A DNA stretch of 64,000 nt from Isoetes taiwanensis (GCA_021234155.1 JAJEKV010000001.1:28289768-28353767); one strand, 5' to 3'. Positions 43,878 through 55,516 are shown, numbered from the stretch's first letter. Numbers and translations are program-made. The notes: generated by a model from the letters alone, not told the origin.

Positions 43878-46800
43878 TTAGATGAGCTAGATATGATCCT
43901 AAAAAGTTCTAAAGTAAGCATAGATCTCCTCACGCTTCTCAGAATTGCACCTAGCTATAGAGAGAGAATATTAAAGTGTAATGATGTTGAACAGATTTCA
44001 TTTACTGATGTGCATGAGGCAGAGAAAGTAGTATTAACTCAAGAAGAAAAAGATCCAGGTGCCTTTACTTGCTCAGCTAGTTTAGGTAACTTGCATTTGT
44101 CTAGGGTCTTGCTAGATGGAGGCTCCCCATTAAATGTCATGCCTCAACATGTGATGAAGAAATGTGGTCTTGCTGTCACTCAACCATCACCTGTCATATT
44201 GAGGTCATTCTCCAATGCTAAAATAAAACCTATAGGACTAGTAACAAAGGTGCCAATAGAAATTGAAGGTATAATTGTTGAGGCAAGTTTCATAGTTGTG
44301 GCTTTTGAAGATAACTGTGATGTGACTGACATATATGACTTGTTGCTGGGAAGGAGGTGGTTGTCTACTGTAGATGCTAGACCTGTCTGGTCCAAGGGGC
44401 AGTGTACTATTTCAAATGGAGCAAGAACTGTAACTCTATACAACAAAACAGGTGATGCTAATCTGTACAACTTTATAGAACAAGACATGTTGATTGAAGA
44501 TGAGCCAGGTGTGTTGAAAATGCCTGTTTCTGTCTATAAACCAATAGAAGTCATACCCACCTGTCTAGATGACCTTGGTATGGAAGCAAAACTCAATAAA
44601 GGTGTGTTATGGTTTGATGGTGGAATTTCAATCAAATTGAATATAGCATCTTCTGCAGCTGTAATAAGAAACTCTGCCAATAAACTCTTATCCAAAGTTG
44701 GCAGAGTACATGAAGGAATCACTTCAAATATGGCTGAATATAAGGCACTTATAGCTGGCTTAGAAGAGTCTTTGGCTTTGGGTTTAACTAATGTATCTAT
44801 CTTTGGCGACTCTCAACTGATATGCAGACAGGTGACTGGAGAGTATCAGACCAAAAACCAAGACATGTCAGGACTCAAAGAAAGGGTATTGCAACTGCTG
44901 AGCAAGTTCAAGGCTTGGGAGATCAAACATATACCTAGGGAGGAGAATTGTGAGGCAGATGCACTTTGCAGAACTGTGCTCCTTGACTATTTGGCTGAGG
45001 GAGCTATAAATGAAGATGAATTGAATGAGGAAGATGCAACACAGCTATATCCTATTCTGGTGATAGATGCACAGCAAGAAAAAGAGGTAAAAGAGTTAAC
45101 CATCAACAAAAATGGGCAGGTAAGAACACTTTTTCTTGGAGACCTATTTGATAGCAAAGATGAGGCTTCTTTAAAAATTTTCTTTGAGAGCTGGAAGGAC
45201 GTTTTTGCCTGGGATTATACAGAATTAGTGGGAGTGAGGACTGATATCTGTGAGTTTGAAATAAAGATAAAAGAAGATGCTAAACCTGTAATGCAAAAAC
45301 TCAGAAGAATAAATGCATCACTACTTACCCTGATCAGAGAGGAATTATTGAAGATGAAGGAAGCTGAAGTTATCAAAGAGATAACAAATCCTGACTGGTT
45401 GTCTTGCATTGTTCCAGTAGAAAAGAAAAATAAAAGCATTAGGATTTGTATAGATTACAGGGATTTAAACAAGGCCACTATTAAAGATTGTTATCCATTA
45501 CCATTTCTGGAAGAAGTGTTACATGCAACTGCAGGGAAAGAAATATATTCTTTTCTGGATGGATTCTCAGGTTTCAATCAAATCAAGATAAAAGAGGCAG
45601 ATCAAGCTAAGACCTCTTTCATAACCCCTTGGGGTACTTTTGCCATGATGAAAATGCCTTTTGGCTTGATGAATGCATCTGCTACCTTTCAAAGAGCAAT
45701 GGATAAAATATTCCAAAGCATGCCTATGTCAAATTTTAGAGTTTTCTTAGATGATTTATGCCTAGGATCTTCTCTGTGTAAACATATGGAGTTACTAACA
45801 ATGACAATGGAATTATGCAGGAAGGGTGGAGTGTGCTTGAATCCAAAGAAGTGTGTATTTCTCTGTTCTAAAGGTGAATTGTTAGGTCATGAGGTGTCTA
45901 CTCAAGGGATCAAGGTGTCTGAAGGAAAAATGGAAGCCCTGAAGAAACTAGCTCCACCTAAAACCTTAAAGCAGGTGAAAAGTTTCATGGGGTTGACAAG
46001 TTTTTTGAGAATGTATGTGCCTAACTTTTCACACATCATAAGTCCTTTGGCAGCTCTGACACGCGTTGGCAAGTATAACAAGAATGAGAGCAAATTTATT
46101 GCAATAGAATGGACAGAGGAATGTCAGGCTGCATTTGACCTGTTGATAACTTCCATATGCCAATCAGAGATTCTTAAACCACCAGACCTTGCTCAACCAT
46201 TCCAGGCATATATCAGTGTCACTAGCAAAGCTGTAGGCATAGCACTCATGCAGAAACATGGGATAATATCTTTTGCCAGCAAAATTTGGTCTGAGGCTGA
46301 AAACAGGTACCCAAGAATGGAAAAAAGTGCAGCTGGAATAATGTTTTTCTTACAAAGGCTTGGTCATATAGTCCAGCACAATGAAGTAAAAATAATGATG
46401 CATCAAAATCCTATTCCCATGCTGTTCCAGAAAACTCAGAGTAAGGCTAAGTTGTGTAGATGGGCCTGCAAGATACAGGATTATAATCTAAAAGTTCGAA
46501 CTGTCAAAACAATCAAGAGTCCTAGTGACTATTTGACCAACAAGGTGTTTGAGTTTGAGGATTTTAATGGTTTAAATACTGATGAGGTGTGTGAAATTGC
46601 TACTAACCTTGTGCTATCCAGTAAGATGCAAGAAGATTGGCAGGATGAAATCATCAAGTTTCTCAAACATGAAGAGGTACCACAAGACTTCACAAGCAGT
46701 CAGTTGAGAAGATTCAAAGAAAGAGCAAAAACATACAGAATGATTGGAGATGTACTATGTAAAATTGATCAATCTGGTGTTTTATTAAGGTGTGTTGACA

Positions 46801-47350
46801 GGTCAGAAGCTGAGTTGATACTGGAGGCTTGTCATGAAGGAATTTGTGGAGGCCACTATGCAGCTGACACAACTGCAAAGAAAATACTCAGGTCTGGATA
46901 CTATTGGCCTAGCTTGTTTAAAGATTGTTATGAGACCATCAGGAGATGCCATAAATGCCAGATACATGGAAGAAGAATTCTTCAGCCTGCTGCTTTGACT
47001 AGCATCACGTCTCCAGGTCCATTCCAAACTTGGGGACTAGACTTCATAGGTCCTATAAATCCAAACTCTCCCTCTCAGCATGAATACATACTAGTGGCAA
47101 CAGATTTCTTCACCAAGTGGGCGAGGTCTGTCCCATTGAGACAAGCAAATGCTCTAACAACTGCTAGGTTCCTACATGAAAACATATGCACTAGGTTTGG
47201 CATCCCTCTGAAAATAGTTTCTGACAGGGGCACTCAGTTCATGAATGATGTGATCAACAACCTGCTAAAGACCTTGAAGGTAAAGCATGTGAAAAGCTCG
47301 AGATACTACCCTCAAGGCAATGGCCAGGTGAGTCTACCAACAAGGTGCTA
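43878..47350 (+). pseudogene. pol: Gypsy Pol: protease, archaeal RNase H, RT, RNase H remnant, integrase (frameshifted end)
   Basis: Residues count from the ATG at 43893. Protease: LLDGGSPLNVMP (73-84) and LLGRRW. An archaeal-type RNase H follows at about 238-360 with the full DEDD set: D242 (WFDGG), E282 (NMAEYKALIAGL), D306 (IFGDSQLI), D356 (REENCEADAL). RT: RICIDYRDLNKA, SFLDGFSGFNQI (D556), PFGLMNASATFQ, FLDDL (D620, D621). The usual gypsy RNase H after the RT is recognisable (FASKIWSEAENRYPRMEKSA), but its first Asp is lost (ISVTSK) and the DH motif reads MHQ, so it looks catalytically dead. Integrase has the HHCC finger (HEGICGGHY...CHKC) and the D and D of DDE (LDFIGP, SDRGTQF). A one-base loss near 47330 hits the catalytic Glu region and shifts the frame. 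Confidence 0.92.
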
Positions 47351-47919
47351 AAAGCTATTCTCAAGAAAACAATAGAGGTGCATAAAAAAGATTGGCACCT
47401 TAAATTACATGATGCACTTTGGGCATATAGAACCACAATTAAAAATGCTACTAATCATACACCTTTTGCTCTTGTCTATGGTGTTGAGGCTGTTGTTCCA
47501 AAGGGAATTGGAGTTGCCCTCATTAAGGTTAGCTCTAAAGATTCAAATGCGCATAGAGGAAGCATCTGAGGAAAGGTTGGATAGGTTGCTCCATCCGGAA
47601 GAGGAGAGGCTTGAAGCGAGAGAATACCATGTTGCTTAAGAAAGCAAAGGATGCAAAGAAAGCATTCAAGGCCATCCACAAATTGCAAGGAAGTTTCAAA
47701 GAGGGAGAGCTAGTTCTCAAATGGGACAAGGCAAAGGAAAACACAGCAGGTAAATTTGACTGCTTGTGGGAAGGGCCATACAAAATCTGTGGACAAGCAG
47801 GTACAAATTCTTACTTCCTGGAAGATATCACAACAGGTCAACAGCTCATGAACCCTATAAACACATTGCATCTGAAAAGGTATTGGCAACAACATATTTG
47901 TATGAGTTTGTTTGAATAG
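47317..47919 (+). pseudogene. Gypsy integrase C-terminus in shifted frames
   Basis: It continues the integrase beyond the first frameshift: VLKAILKKTIEVHKKDWHLK, LWAYRTTIKNATNHTPFALV and YGVEAVVP in one frame. A second shift near 47550 changes frame, and a third frame runs 47611-47919 with FKEGELVLKWDKAKENTAGK, DCLWEGPYKI and LMNPINTLHLKRYW. These are the normal plant gypsy integrase C-terminal blocks, ending at a stop at 47919. Confidence 0.85.
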
Positions 47920-48844
47920 AATAGTTATTGGATAGTTAGTCATTTGAGTTATTAGAGACACTAGCTTTAGGATTAATAGGCATGTTCCTTGAAGATGTGG
48001 ATGCTTGTGCTCTTTTAGTATTATTTTGGAATTGCTTTCATAAGATAAAAAAAAAAAAAAAAAAAAAAAAAAGGAAAAAAAAAAAAAAGGGAAAATAGGT
48101 TTAACTTTGACATCTTGTGTGTATTATGGTGTTGCAGGATGAGTTCACAGTCATGAAAGCATAAGAGGAGTTGTTTCCTAACATATATAAAACTTGTCAT
48201 CACAGGTTCATCAGTCTGAATAATCTCCACCTGAGCAAACAGTTGCCATCCAATTCATATCAACCAGAATTCTTCACTGATGCAGGATCTTAAACAGCTA
48301 AATATTACCACAACTAGCTGGGAGGACGTGGTACTAACATCATATTTTTTCCATACCTGCAGGTTCACTTGTTACATTCCATTCATGATCATCTGCCTTT
48401 GGTCCATTCTCATCTAGCCCTTGCTTCCAAAATCTTTTTTCAAAAGAGAGAACACAACCTGCTACCTTCCATCAGCCTTCCATAAAGGTAGCTCATGTTT
48501 CAGAAGAAGTCAAAAGACACTTCCAACTCAAGGCACTGTTCCTGCTCCACACATCTTTCGAAAGAAGTCAAGCAAGTCAAGTCAGGTCATGAGTCAACTC
48601 ACTCTCAGAGTCAAGTCACTGTTCCAACTCCATATGAGCATCCATCTGAAGACATCCATTCAAACATCACTCACATCATTATTTCCAGCTGTTCAGACTT
48701 TCCCCAACATCATCTCCATTTTTTTTCTCTTTTTGTCACCCTTGCTACTCATATTCTCAGAATTTCCATTTTTCACCATTCTTCTGTCATATTTTGCTCA
48801 TAAGGCTGAGGGGACCAGCCATTCCTTTTCCTTGTTTAGCATGA
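47920..48844 (+). other. Gypsy 3' untranslated region with A-tracts
   Basis: Long interrupted A-runs lie at 48047-48087. The 48421-49023 frame crosses the LTR edge and has no domain. A purine stretch GGCTGAGGGGACC near 48803 is the best polypurine-tract candidate, but it lies about 30 bp from the LTR instead of touching it. Confidence 0.5.
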
Positions 48845-51171
48845 TGTTGCCCTGCTATGGCAACATGGCAAAGTGCCAGCAAATCTTATTTATGTTGCAG
48901 GGAAAAGAAGATACTATGTTGAAGAACCAAGTGAAAACATTGAACTGGAATCAAGGTTACACATTGAGAGGATCTAAGCATCTAGAAGTTTGGAAGACCC
49001 CTATGAAGTTTGCAAGCTATTAAAGTGGTATCTTTTCTCCCTCATATTGTCATTTCTATTCCCTTACCTTACACTCCACATCTCCAACATTCCATCACCC
49101 CATACTATCATACACCTCACACATAGCCTTTTGTTCCATAGTTGACCTACCACTACCTAGGGCACATTTGCAAAGTTGTTACACCAAAAGGATTGCCTAA
49201 GCATCAAGTTCTACATCGTTTTTTTCATCATATCATTCCACTATCACACACTCCATACCATGTGGCAAAAAGGGGGGGCATTTTATGCTATAAAAAAAAA
49301 AGGGAAAGAAAGGAAAAGCTAAACACGAGTTTGCCTAGTCACTACCTCCAAGTGACATGGCATGGTGACTAGATACATATGTCATCACTTACAAAGCCAC
49401 ATTGGTCCACTCATCATTTGCCACTTCCACAAGTCATTCACCAAGTTGCCACCTAAGCAACAAGTGTCCACATCACCACATCACTCCATACCATTACATC
49501 ACTTAACACCATTACATCATTCCACATCATCACATCACCTTGCATCATCAAATGATGACTAGGCAAATGTTGACCAAACCCAAAAAGATGGTCAACCATA
49601 AGATTGAAATGATTGACAAATGTGCCTATTAGCCTTGTTTTCCTCCATGCCACCTCACCAAATCCCATGTCTAATACCTACTAATTTTTCCACAAAAAAT
49701 CAAAGTATTGCATTTGAAAGTTTGATGATACCACCTGATAGCCCTCATGAAGTCATGCCAGCTGGCACAAAAAATTTTGAAAAAAGAGTGTGCATTGGTC
49801 TTCTAAATGGTTTTCTTGGGAAGCGTGCTTCATTTAAAAAATGGCAAAACCTACCTACATCTACCCCCCATCTATCTACCCTCTCATCCTCTGCCAAGTG
49901 GCGTCCCCCCTGGCATGCCAAGTCGAAACACGAGCCGAGCTTGGCGTGGGAGAAGACCACGTAATCAAGAGAGATGAAAATAGATCTCTATTTATACCTT
50001 GGCCTATTTTTTGATTCTTGCCTGTGGGATAATTGTTCTCAAGAAAACTTCGAACCCTAAAACCTAGCTTGCCAAGAACTGATTTTTCTTCGATCAAACC
50101 GAACAATCATTGCAAAGGCCAACCATTTCGTCTGCTACAGCCAAAGAAGTACCTAAACCAACCAAAAACATGGCCAAGATCCCGAATTTGCCAAGATCCG
50201 CCGGAAACAGAGTTTTTTTTTTTAAGGGGATTCATTCGATGAAAAATTAAATGGGCTTTTGCGCCGATTCAAAGACGAAGTACACCAAGTGTGAAGTCGG
50301 AATTGATGCTTTGAGAGTTCCTCCCGCCTTAAGAGATTGATCCCGAGGCACATTATGATTGATTTGTATCCAAAACTTCACGATTTATGTATTTTAGAGA
50401 TGTCCTGTTGATTGATCATCTTGATCATTGATATGATATCAAATGTGATGACTTTGATTCCAGTTTAATGAAAATCTGACCTTGGAAAATATCGTTTGAT
50501 GCATTTATATTTGAATTAACTCTATAAATAGGAAGAAAAAGCCACACCTCTCAAGATTCTGGTAGCATACAAAAGCTCTAGCCGCATTAGTACGATCATT
50601 TAGGAAAGGAAAGCTAAGAAAAAAGAGAAGAAAAAGATCAACCTATTGATGTTTTATAGTCTGTCTCATCCTACATGAACATTAGATGCTCAGACTTGCT
50701 TCCCAAATTGCAGACTGAATTTTTGATCTTGAAAATAGCATGCTCTTATTGTGCAGACTTCGTGTCCACTGTCTGAATTTAGTTGCATAAAAAATTCATC
50801 ACCATTCTTATTTGACAAAATTTAGTGCACTTATCAGATCCATTGACCAATTTCTGACTTGGTCAAGAATCATTATTTCTCACCAACCGTGAAGCTTCTA
50901 TGCATAGACTTTCTACAGCACTTTCTTCAGATATCATGGTGGCATGCTATGCTTGTTTGGGTTCGAAATGTCGAGCACATTGATCTCTGTGCCTGTTAGA
51001 GTAAGACTAGTTTTTCTGGCTTTTGGGAAACTAGTGAAATCTTGTTTTCTGGAAGTTTAAGAACAGATATTTCAGCACAGAGTGATCACCTCAAGTGATC
51101 TGGAGGTCCTAGACCAAGATTAGTGCTTCTTTGACCTGAGGTTGGTGGCTTAGCCAGGTTTGCCATCAACA
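48845..51171 (+). repeat. Gypsy 3' LTR, 2327 bp
   Basis: Partner of the 5' LTR with the same edges. Differences are scattered single bases plus small indels (for example around 50085-50290), which would allow dating. It is followed by GTCCC, the target duplication. Confidence 0.93.
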
Positions 51172-51264
51172 GTCCCTGTTACACCGTTTAGACCCAAGCT
51201 AGATATTGATATTCTGCAAAATACGGGAATATTAGAGATGAGAAATAGTATCATGTATTATTTA

Positions 51265-51400
51265 AAAAAAACCAAGGTGTTATCAAACAAAGAAACGTCA
51301 CTTCAAGCACGACCAGGTAGTAACAAAAACATTTCAAAAAAGCCAAGGTGTTATCAAACAAAGAAACGTCACTTCAAGCACAACCAGATAGTAACAAAAA
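51265..51400. repeat. Tandem duplication of about 69 bp
   Basis: CCAAGGTGTTATCAAACAAA followed by GAAACGTCACTTCAAGCAC occurs twice in a row, near 51273 and 51342, with few changes. Confidence 0.8.
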
Positions 51401-51559
51401 CAGCATCCTACGATAATCCTGTTTAGTTATTCAAAGAAAAGACGAAATAGCACTTATAGTGAAAAAAAATACAATTCTTCCATTTCTTTAATCTTGCAGC
51501 TTTGGCCTTGCAAAATAGTACAGTTGCAGAACTGGTAAATTTGTTATATACAAACTCAA

Positions 51560-52020
51560 TTAAATGAAGATCATTTGACCTTCCACGTATACTGCATGCC
51601 TTCTTACAAATGAGTCTACCATCTGTTGAGAACCTAGTTTGTCGTGAAGCTGAGTTCCCGTGCTTGGGACGTAGTTATTGCAGACTGACTGTGAGAGCTC
51701 ATTTTGTACATCAATGAACATGGATTTTGGGAATCCATGCAATTTAGAAACATGTCTCAAATAAAGAAGTAAAATATCTTCAACACTGCACGACTTTTTA
51801 CAGGCCATCAAGTGAGCTTGCTTGGTCGACAAATCCATTGTAATAAAGACTGTATCATGACAATCTATGCTAGTCCACGATAAAAGTTACAAGAACGTTT
51901 TCCCAAAGATTTTTGGGCAAAACAACACATTGTGATAAAATTCAACCTCATCCAAACACTTCAACAAAGAGTTCTGTTTATCTTGCCGGTGAGGCAGTTC
52001 AAACATCAGCAACCCACAAT
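51560..52020 (-). pseudogene. Ty3/gypsy integrase relic
   Basis: The minus strand gives GLLMFELPHRQDKQ, then WTSIDCHDTVFITMDLSTKQ and HVSKLHGFPKSMFIDVQNEL. These correspond to the end of the integrase zinc finger (GLLxPLPIP), the first catalytic Asp block (SIDFIxxLP...VVVDRxSKxAH) and the second (RLHGLPKSIVSDRD). Key acidic residues are partly lost and frames shift. It is an old fragment unrelated to the neighbouring full-length gypsy. Confidence 0.6.
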
Positions 52021-52117
52021 GCAATCCACAATGCAAGTGATCGTTAGTTTATAAGGAACATGCAGTTCGGAGCAGTTTTCGACATATTTTAAGTATATTC
52101 TAACGTATACTTAAAAT

Positions 52118-52244
52118 ATGCCAAAAACCCACATAAGCGAGGGTTTTACCCTAAAGGCAACCCAAAAATGGAACTCAAAGAATGCCAAAAACCCACATAA
52201 GCGAGGGTTTCACCCTAAGGGCAACCCAAAAATGAAACTTAAGA
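52118..52244. repeat. 64-bp tandem repeat, two copies
   Basis: ATGCCAAAAACCCACATAAG with CGAGGGTTT and CCCAAAAATG repeats twice with four changes. Directly to its left is a palindrome, TTTTAAGTATA/TATACTTAAAA (about 52088-52116). Confidence 0.85.
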
Positions 52245-52379
52245 ATATAACCTAAAAAAAATATAACTAAGTTGTAATTCCTTGATACAATTGTGTACGC
52301 ATAGCAATATAGGATTGGGAGATAATTCAGAATTGCAACAAACCAAACTTTACCTTCCTAATACTGCAAAATATGTACT

Positions 52380-52490
52380 TTTATATTGTATTCGAACAAA
52401 CCCCAAACAAATATGGTACAACACTAGTCTCAACTCTCTACTGTATTTGACCAAACCCCAAACAAATATGGTACAACACTAGTCTCCAAC
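52380..52490. repeat. Short tandem duplication of about 53 bp
   Basis: AACCCCAAACAAATATGGTA with CAACACTAGTCTC occurs at about 52397 and 52451. It lies within the 3' flank of the DRM1 gene on the minus strand, possibly in its untranslated region or beyond. Confidence 0.75.
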
Positions 52491-52664
52491 TAGGAAAGAC
52501 AATCACGTAAACACCTTCAACACTATACAAACCAAACAAACAACAAAGGGCAAGCAGATCAACGCCACTTGGACTTAGTATCACCACTGTACAGCCTGCA
52601 TATTCACCAACACAACGCTAAGTAAGCAGCACAGATGCAAGTCTGTGTTAGAAGGTACATATAG

Positions 52665-53233
52665 TTACCAGTCATAGACGGTAGGGGAGTTGGGTTGAGG
52701 TTTGTCGAAACGGCCAGATCCGACACTGTCCATGCTCTTGGGTCCTCCTGGGTGAAACACACTGCGCCAAACATCGACCTTTTCTCTGGAGCCTGCAAAA
52801 CAAAACAAACGCCTAAACAAATCCCTTCAAACAAAGCAAATAACTCAGGAGCAAATCCTTACCAGGAGAAGACGCAGAGGGTGATGTGGGCTGCGAAGAG
52901 CCGGAGGAATCTTCAGACCGCGAAGACGCGGTCCTTAGCAGAGGGGGTTTTACGTTAATCGCCCGGTTCACTCGTTCTATTTCTTCGGCAGAGAAGTCAC
53001 CGCTGTTTCTCCTTGTCATGTCTTAAAACAAGGGGCAAACATCAAACGCTTGGAGAATATTGAAGATCTGGCTGCAAATTTAAACGATTTGGGTAGTTAG
53101 TTAAGTTACCGGAAGGAGAAACAGGCTCGAGATGCGTGGTCGCGATGGTGCGAGATTTTCTGAGGCGGCCAAGGCCCGTCTGAGGCGTCGGCCCTGCAAG
53201 AACATCGTCCCACAACTTATCCAGCAAGCCCAT
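52665..53233 (-). CDS. DRM1: Dormancy/auxin-associated protein (DRM1/ARP family), complete
   Basis: Three exons: 53233-53110, 53021-52863 and 52792-52665. All introns are GT-AG (GTAACT...TTTAAG; GTAAGG...TTTGCAG) and both interrupt codons after base 1. They give a 136-residue protein starting [20 protein letters not shown] and ending [14 protein letters not shown]. The family hallmarks are the N-terminal LLxKLWDDVxAGPxPxxGLGRLRK block, a Ser/Pro-rich middle ([15 protein letters not shown]) and the C-terminal VWRSVFHPG...[14 protein letters not shown] block. Seed-plant members usually continue a few residues (YSGxxRSKHR); this one stops at YDW. DRM1/ARP proteins are small, largely disordered, and are markers of dormancy, sugar starvation and auxin repression; biochemical function is unknown. 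The frame is clean, so the gene is probably functional. A Mutator-like element lies about 280 bp upstream. Confidence 0.93.
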
Positions 53234-53516
53234 CGATTCTCTCTTGGATCTTCTTTCGTCTTCCCTTTCTCTTAAATATGAACAAGAAGCCGAGGCCTGT
53301 GGGTTTAACCGGGATGTTTAGTTTGTTGTCTAGTCTAGCCTAGATATTTTCATTTTACCATTTCCATACTTATCCACAAGTAATTAACAAAGGGGTCTCT
53401 TTCCTTGGTAGGGCAGGACCCACTTTATCATTGCCACGCTAAAACCGTATCCATGACCATGAGCTTCTCAAGTGGCATTTCGGCACAATTTTTGGCTGGT
53501 ATGTATATGGCCAAAG

Positions 53517-55256
53517 GGGTAAAAATATTCTTACCCTAGTTTTGGTGATTCCATCGCAGTGACTACTCTCCCGCGGAATCACTAACCCTACGGAAACAGG
53601 ATCCGTTCCGGAGGCCCCGTTATTCGTACCTGACATCGTCAGGTGTACCTTCTGATTGATCCCAGCCATCCATCTACAGGGTGCATCTTGACCGTCCATT
53701 TTATACCTTCCGGTGGAATCACCTCCGCAAAATACCGTGGGACGGAATCACCGCCCTTTTATTCCACGCGAGGGAATCACCATCTGGAATATCTTAGTAA
53801 AAATTCAAATTTTTGACATCCTGTTCTTGTGGGAGGTTTTTCGGCTATGGCGGCTTGCTCTGGGTGGAGAAGATCTTCCTTCTTTTCTTATCCTTGTTTT
53901 ATTTTTTCTTCTACAGATCAGATTGTATGGAAATAATCCAATGGCTTAAGTTGAATCGCGAAACTCTTTCGTGAGAAAAACCTAACGGCAGCCCATAAGG
54001 TTCGAGTTATGGCAGCCAAGCTTCAGGGGTCGGCCAAGCTCAGGTATGGCGGTGAAGCTAGAGTACAGTGCCGGATTGAAGAGGCCGAGCCTTCTGGGCG
54101 TTCCGATCTGCAACAGAGGCTTTCGAAGCAGAGGCAGCAAGGTCTTCCTTTTCCTCGTCAGGGTTTCTTGATGGAAAGCTTCTTCCTTTGCATCCCCTAC
54201 CAAGGGCATCATCGAAGTCATGAAAAGGGCATTATGAAAGGAAATAGGCTTGCAGGTCCGGATGTGGAAGGAAATATGCTCGCAGATCCGATACCTTTTT
54301 GCTTGAATATTGCGGATCCAGCAGCATGACGGCAGGCATGGCGGCAGCAAACAACAGTAGCTATGACATCTCAAAGAAACGCCGGATGACAAAGAGTCTT
54401 GCCCTTTCAGACTCTGCTATGACAGCTATGGTGTGGAGACTCTTCCCTTTCTTGAAAAAGATCAAGATATCTCTGCTACAATCTGCAGCAAACACATCTG
54501 ACTTAAGAAACACCGGATTCATCATGTTTATCATGTTTTTGACTGGTTAAACAGATCCTTTTTTTGGGGGCTCCCTGAGTCCCGGTTTTATCTTGTTCTT
54601 GCTTGAAAATACCTTGTTCCTTGTTTTTTGTTCTTGCTTTAAAGCGGCCATGGCATTGCCAATATTGGCAAGGGGTTCAAATCTCCATCCATAAAAATTC
54701 TGGGCAGTGCATAGAATAACAATGGACAGGCACACAAAAAATGGAGTAGCACAAGTTTATATTTTCTTCCAATTCAATCCACCCTGCTTGCTTTTGCAAG
54801 CAAATGTAGCAAGCAAATGTAAGTTATACTTTGAGAATCTGCAGCTCATCTGCAGAAATTGAAAATGGCAAACATTGGGCTTCTCCAGATGATTCCTTCC
54901 CGAAGAATAGTACGCGGTGATTCTACGGGGGAGAATATTATCGCAGTGATTCCACGTGGGAGAATATTTATGCGGTGATTCCACAGGGGAGAATATTATC
55001 GTACGCGGTGATTCCACGGGGGAGAATATTACGGTATGCGGTGATTCCATCCCGCAGGATCAATTCCATGTGATTCCGTCGCGTAGAATAAAAGGTTGAT
55101 GATTCCATCCAGCGGTATTTTGCAGACGTGATTCCGCCGGAAGGTATAATATGGAGCCTGTCAGGTACGGATAACGGGGCAGGAGGGTTAGTGATTCCGC
55201 GGGAGAGTAGTCACCGCGATGGAATCACCAAAACCAGGGTAAGAATATTTTCACCC
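53517..55256. mobile_element. Mutator-like (MULE) non-autonomous element, 1740 bp
   Basis: Long terminal inverted repeats start GGGTAAAAATATTCTTACCC on the left and GGGTGAAAATATTCTTACCC on the right (inverted). They stay alignable for about 270 bp (53517-53790 against 55256-55000), with many GGAATCACC words inside. The insertion is flanked by a perfect 9-bp duplication, TGGCCAAAG (53508-53516 and 55257-55265), the Mutator signature. No transposase is present. The interior carries unrecognised overlapping frames (54009-54329 with MAAKLQGSAKLRYGGEARVQ; 54299-54550), possibly captured host sequence as in Pack-MULEs. Confidence 0.85.
54890..55075. repeat. Subterminal repeats of the MULE
   Basis: GCGGTGATTCCACGGGGGAG with AATATTA recurs about five times at roughly 33-38 bp spacing in the right arm. 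It continues the GTGATTCC theme of the terminal inverted repeat. Such arrays are typical transposase-binding subterminal repeats. Confidence 0.75.
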
Positions 55257-55516
55257 TGGCCAAAGGGCATAGGGAGGCACGTAAACTTGAAATTTGGTGA
55301 TTCTGCTCATCGCTGCTTGCCTGTCGAAGAGAATGTGGAAGCAAGGGATGAAATGCAACTCCGGTTTGTGATGTCACTGGATGGTACAGAATAGCTTCGA
55401 ATATCTGGCAAAATCATATGTCTTGGTGATTCTTTAGAGTATAAGGTAAGATTTCTTCAAAGCATAGCTGTAAGATTTCTGTACCAACAGGTGATTAATC
55501 ATAGGGGCATCCATTT

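Larger units (their letters stand above)
40266..51171 (+). mobile_element. Full-length Ty3/gypsy (Tat-like) retrotransposon, 10.9 kb
   Basis: The 5' LTR 40266-42587 and 3' LTR 48845-51171 both start TGTTG and end CAACA. The insertion is flanked by a perfect 5-bp target duplication, GTCCC (40261-40265 and 51172-51176). Order: LTR, primer-binding site, gag, in-frame UAG, pol (protease, archaeal-type RNase H, RT, degenerate RNase H, integrase), A-rich tract, LTR. The LTRs are very similar with scattered differences, so the insertion is fairly young. Frameshifts in integrase make this copy non-autonomous. Sequences such as DVFAWDYTELVGV before the RT place it near the plant Tat lineage. No chromodomain is seen. 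Confidence 0.92.

Noticed and set aside
53269-53285. Minus-strand CATATTTAAG considered as the DRM1 TATA box
   Set aside because: It lies only about 40 bp before the start codon, leaving almost no 5' untranslated region, so I do not claim it as the promoter.
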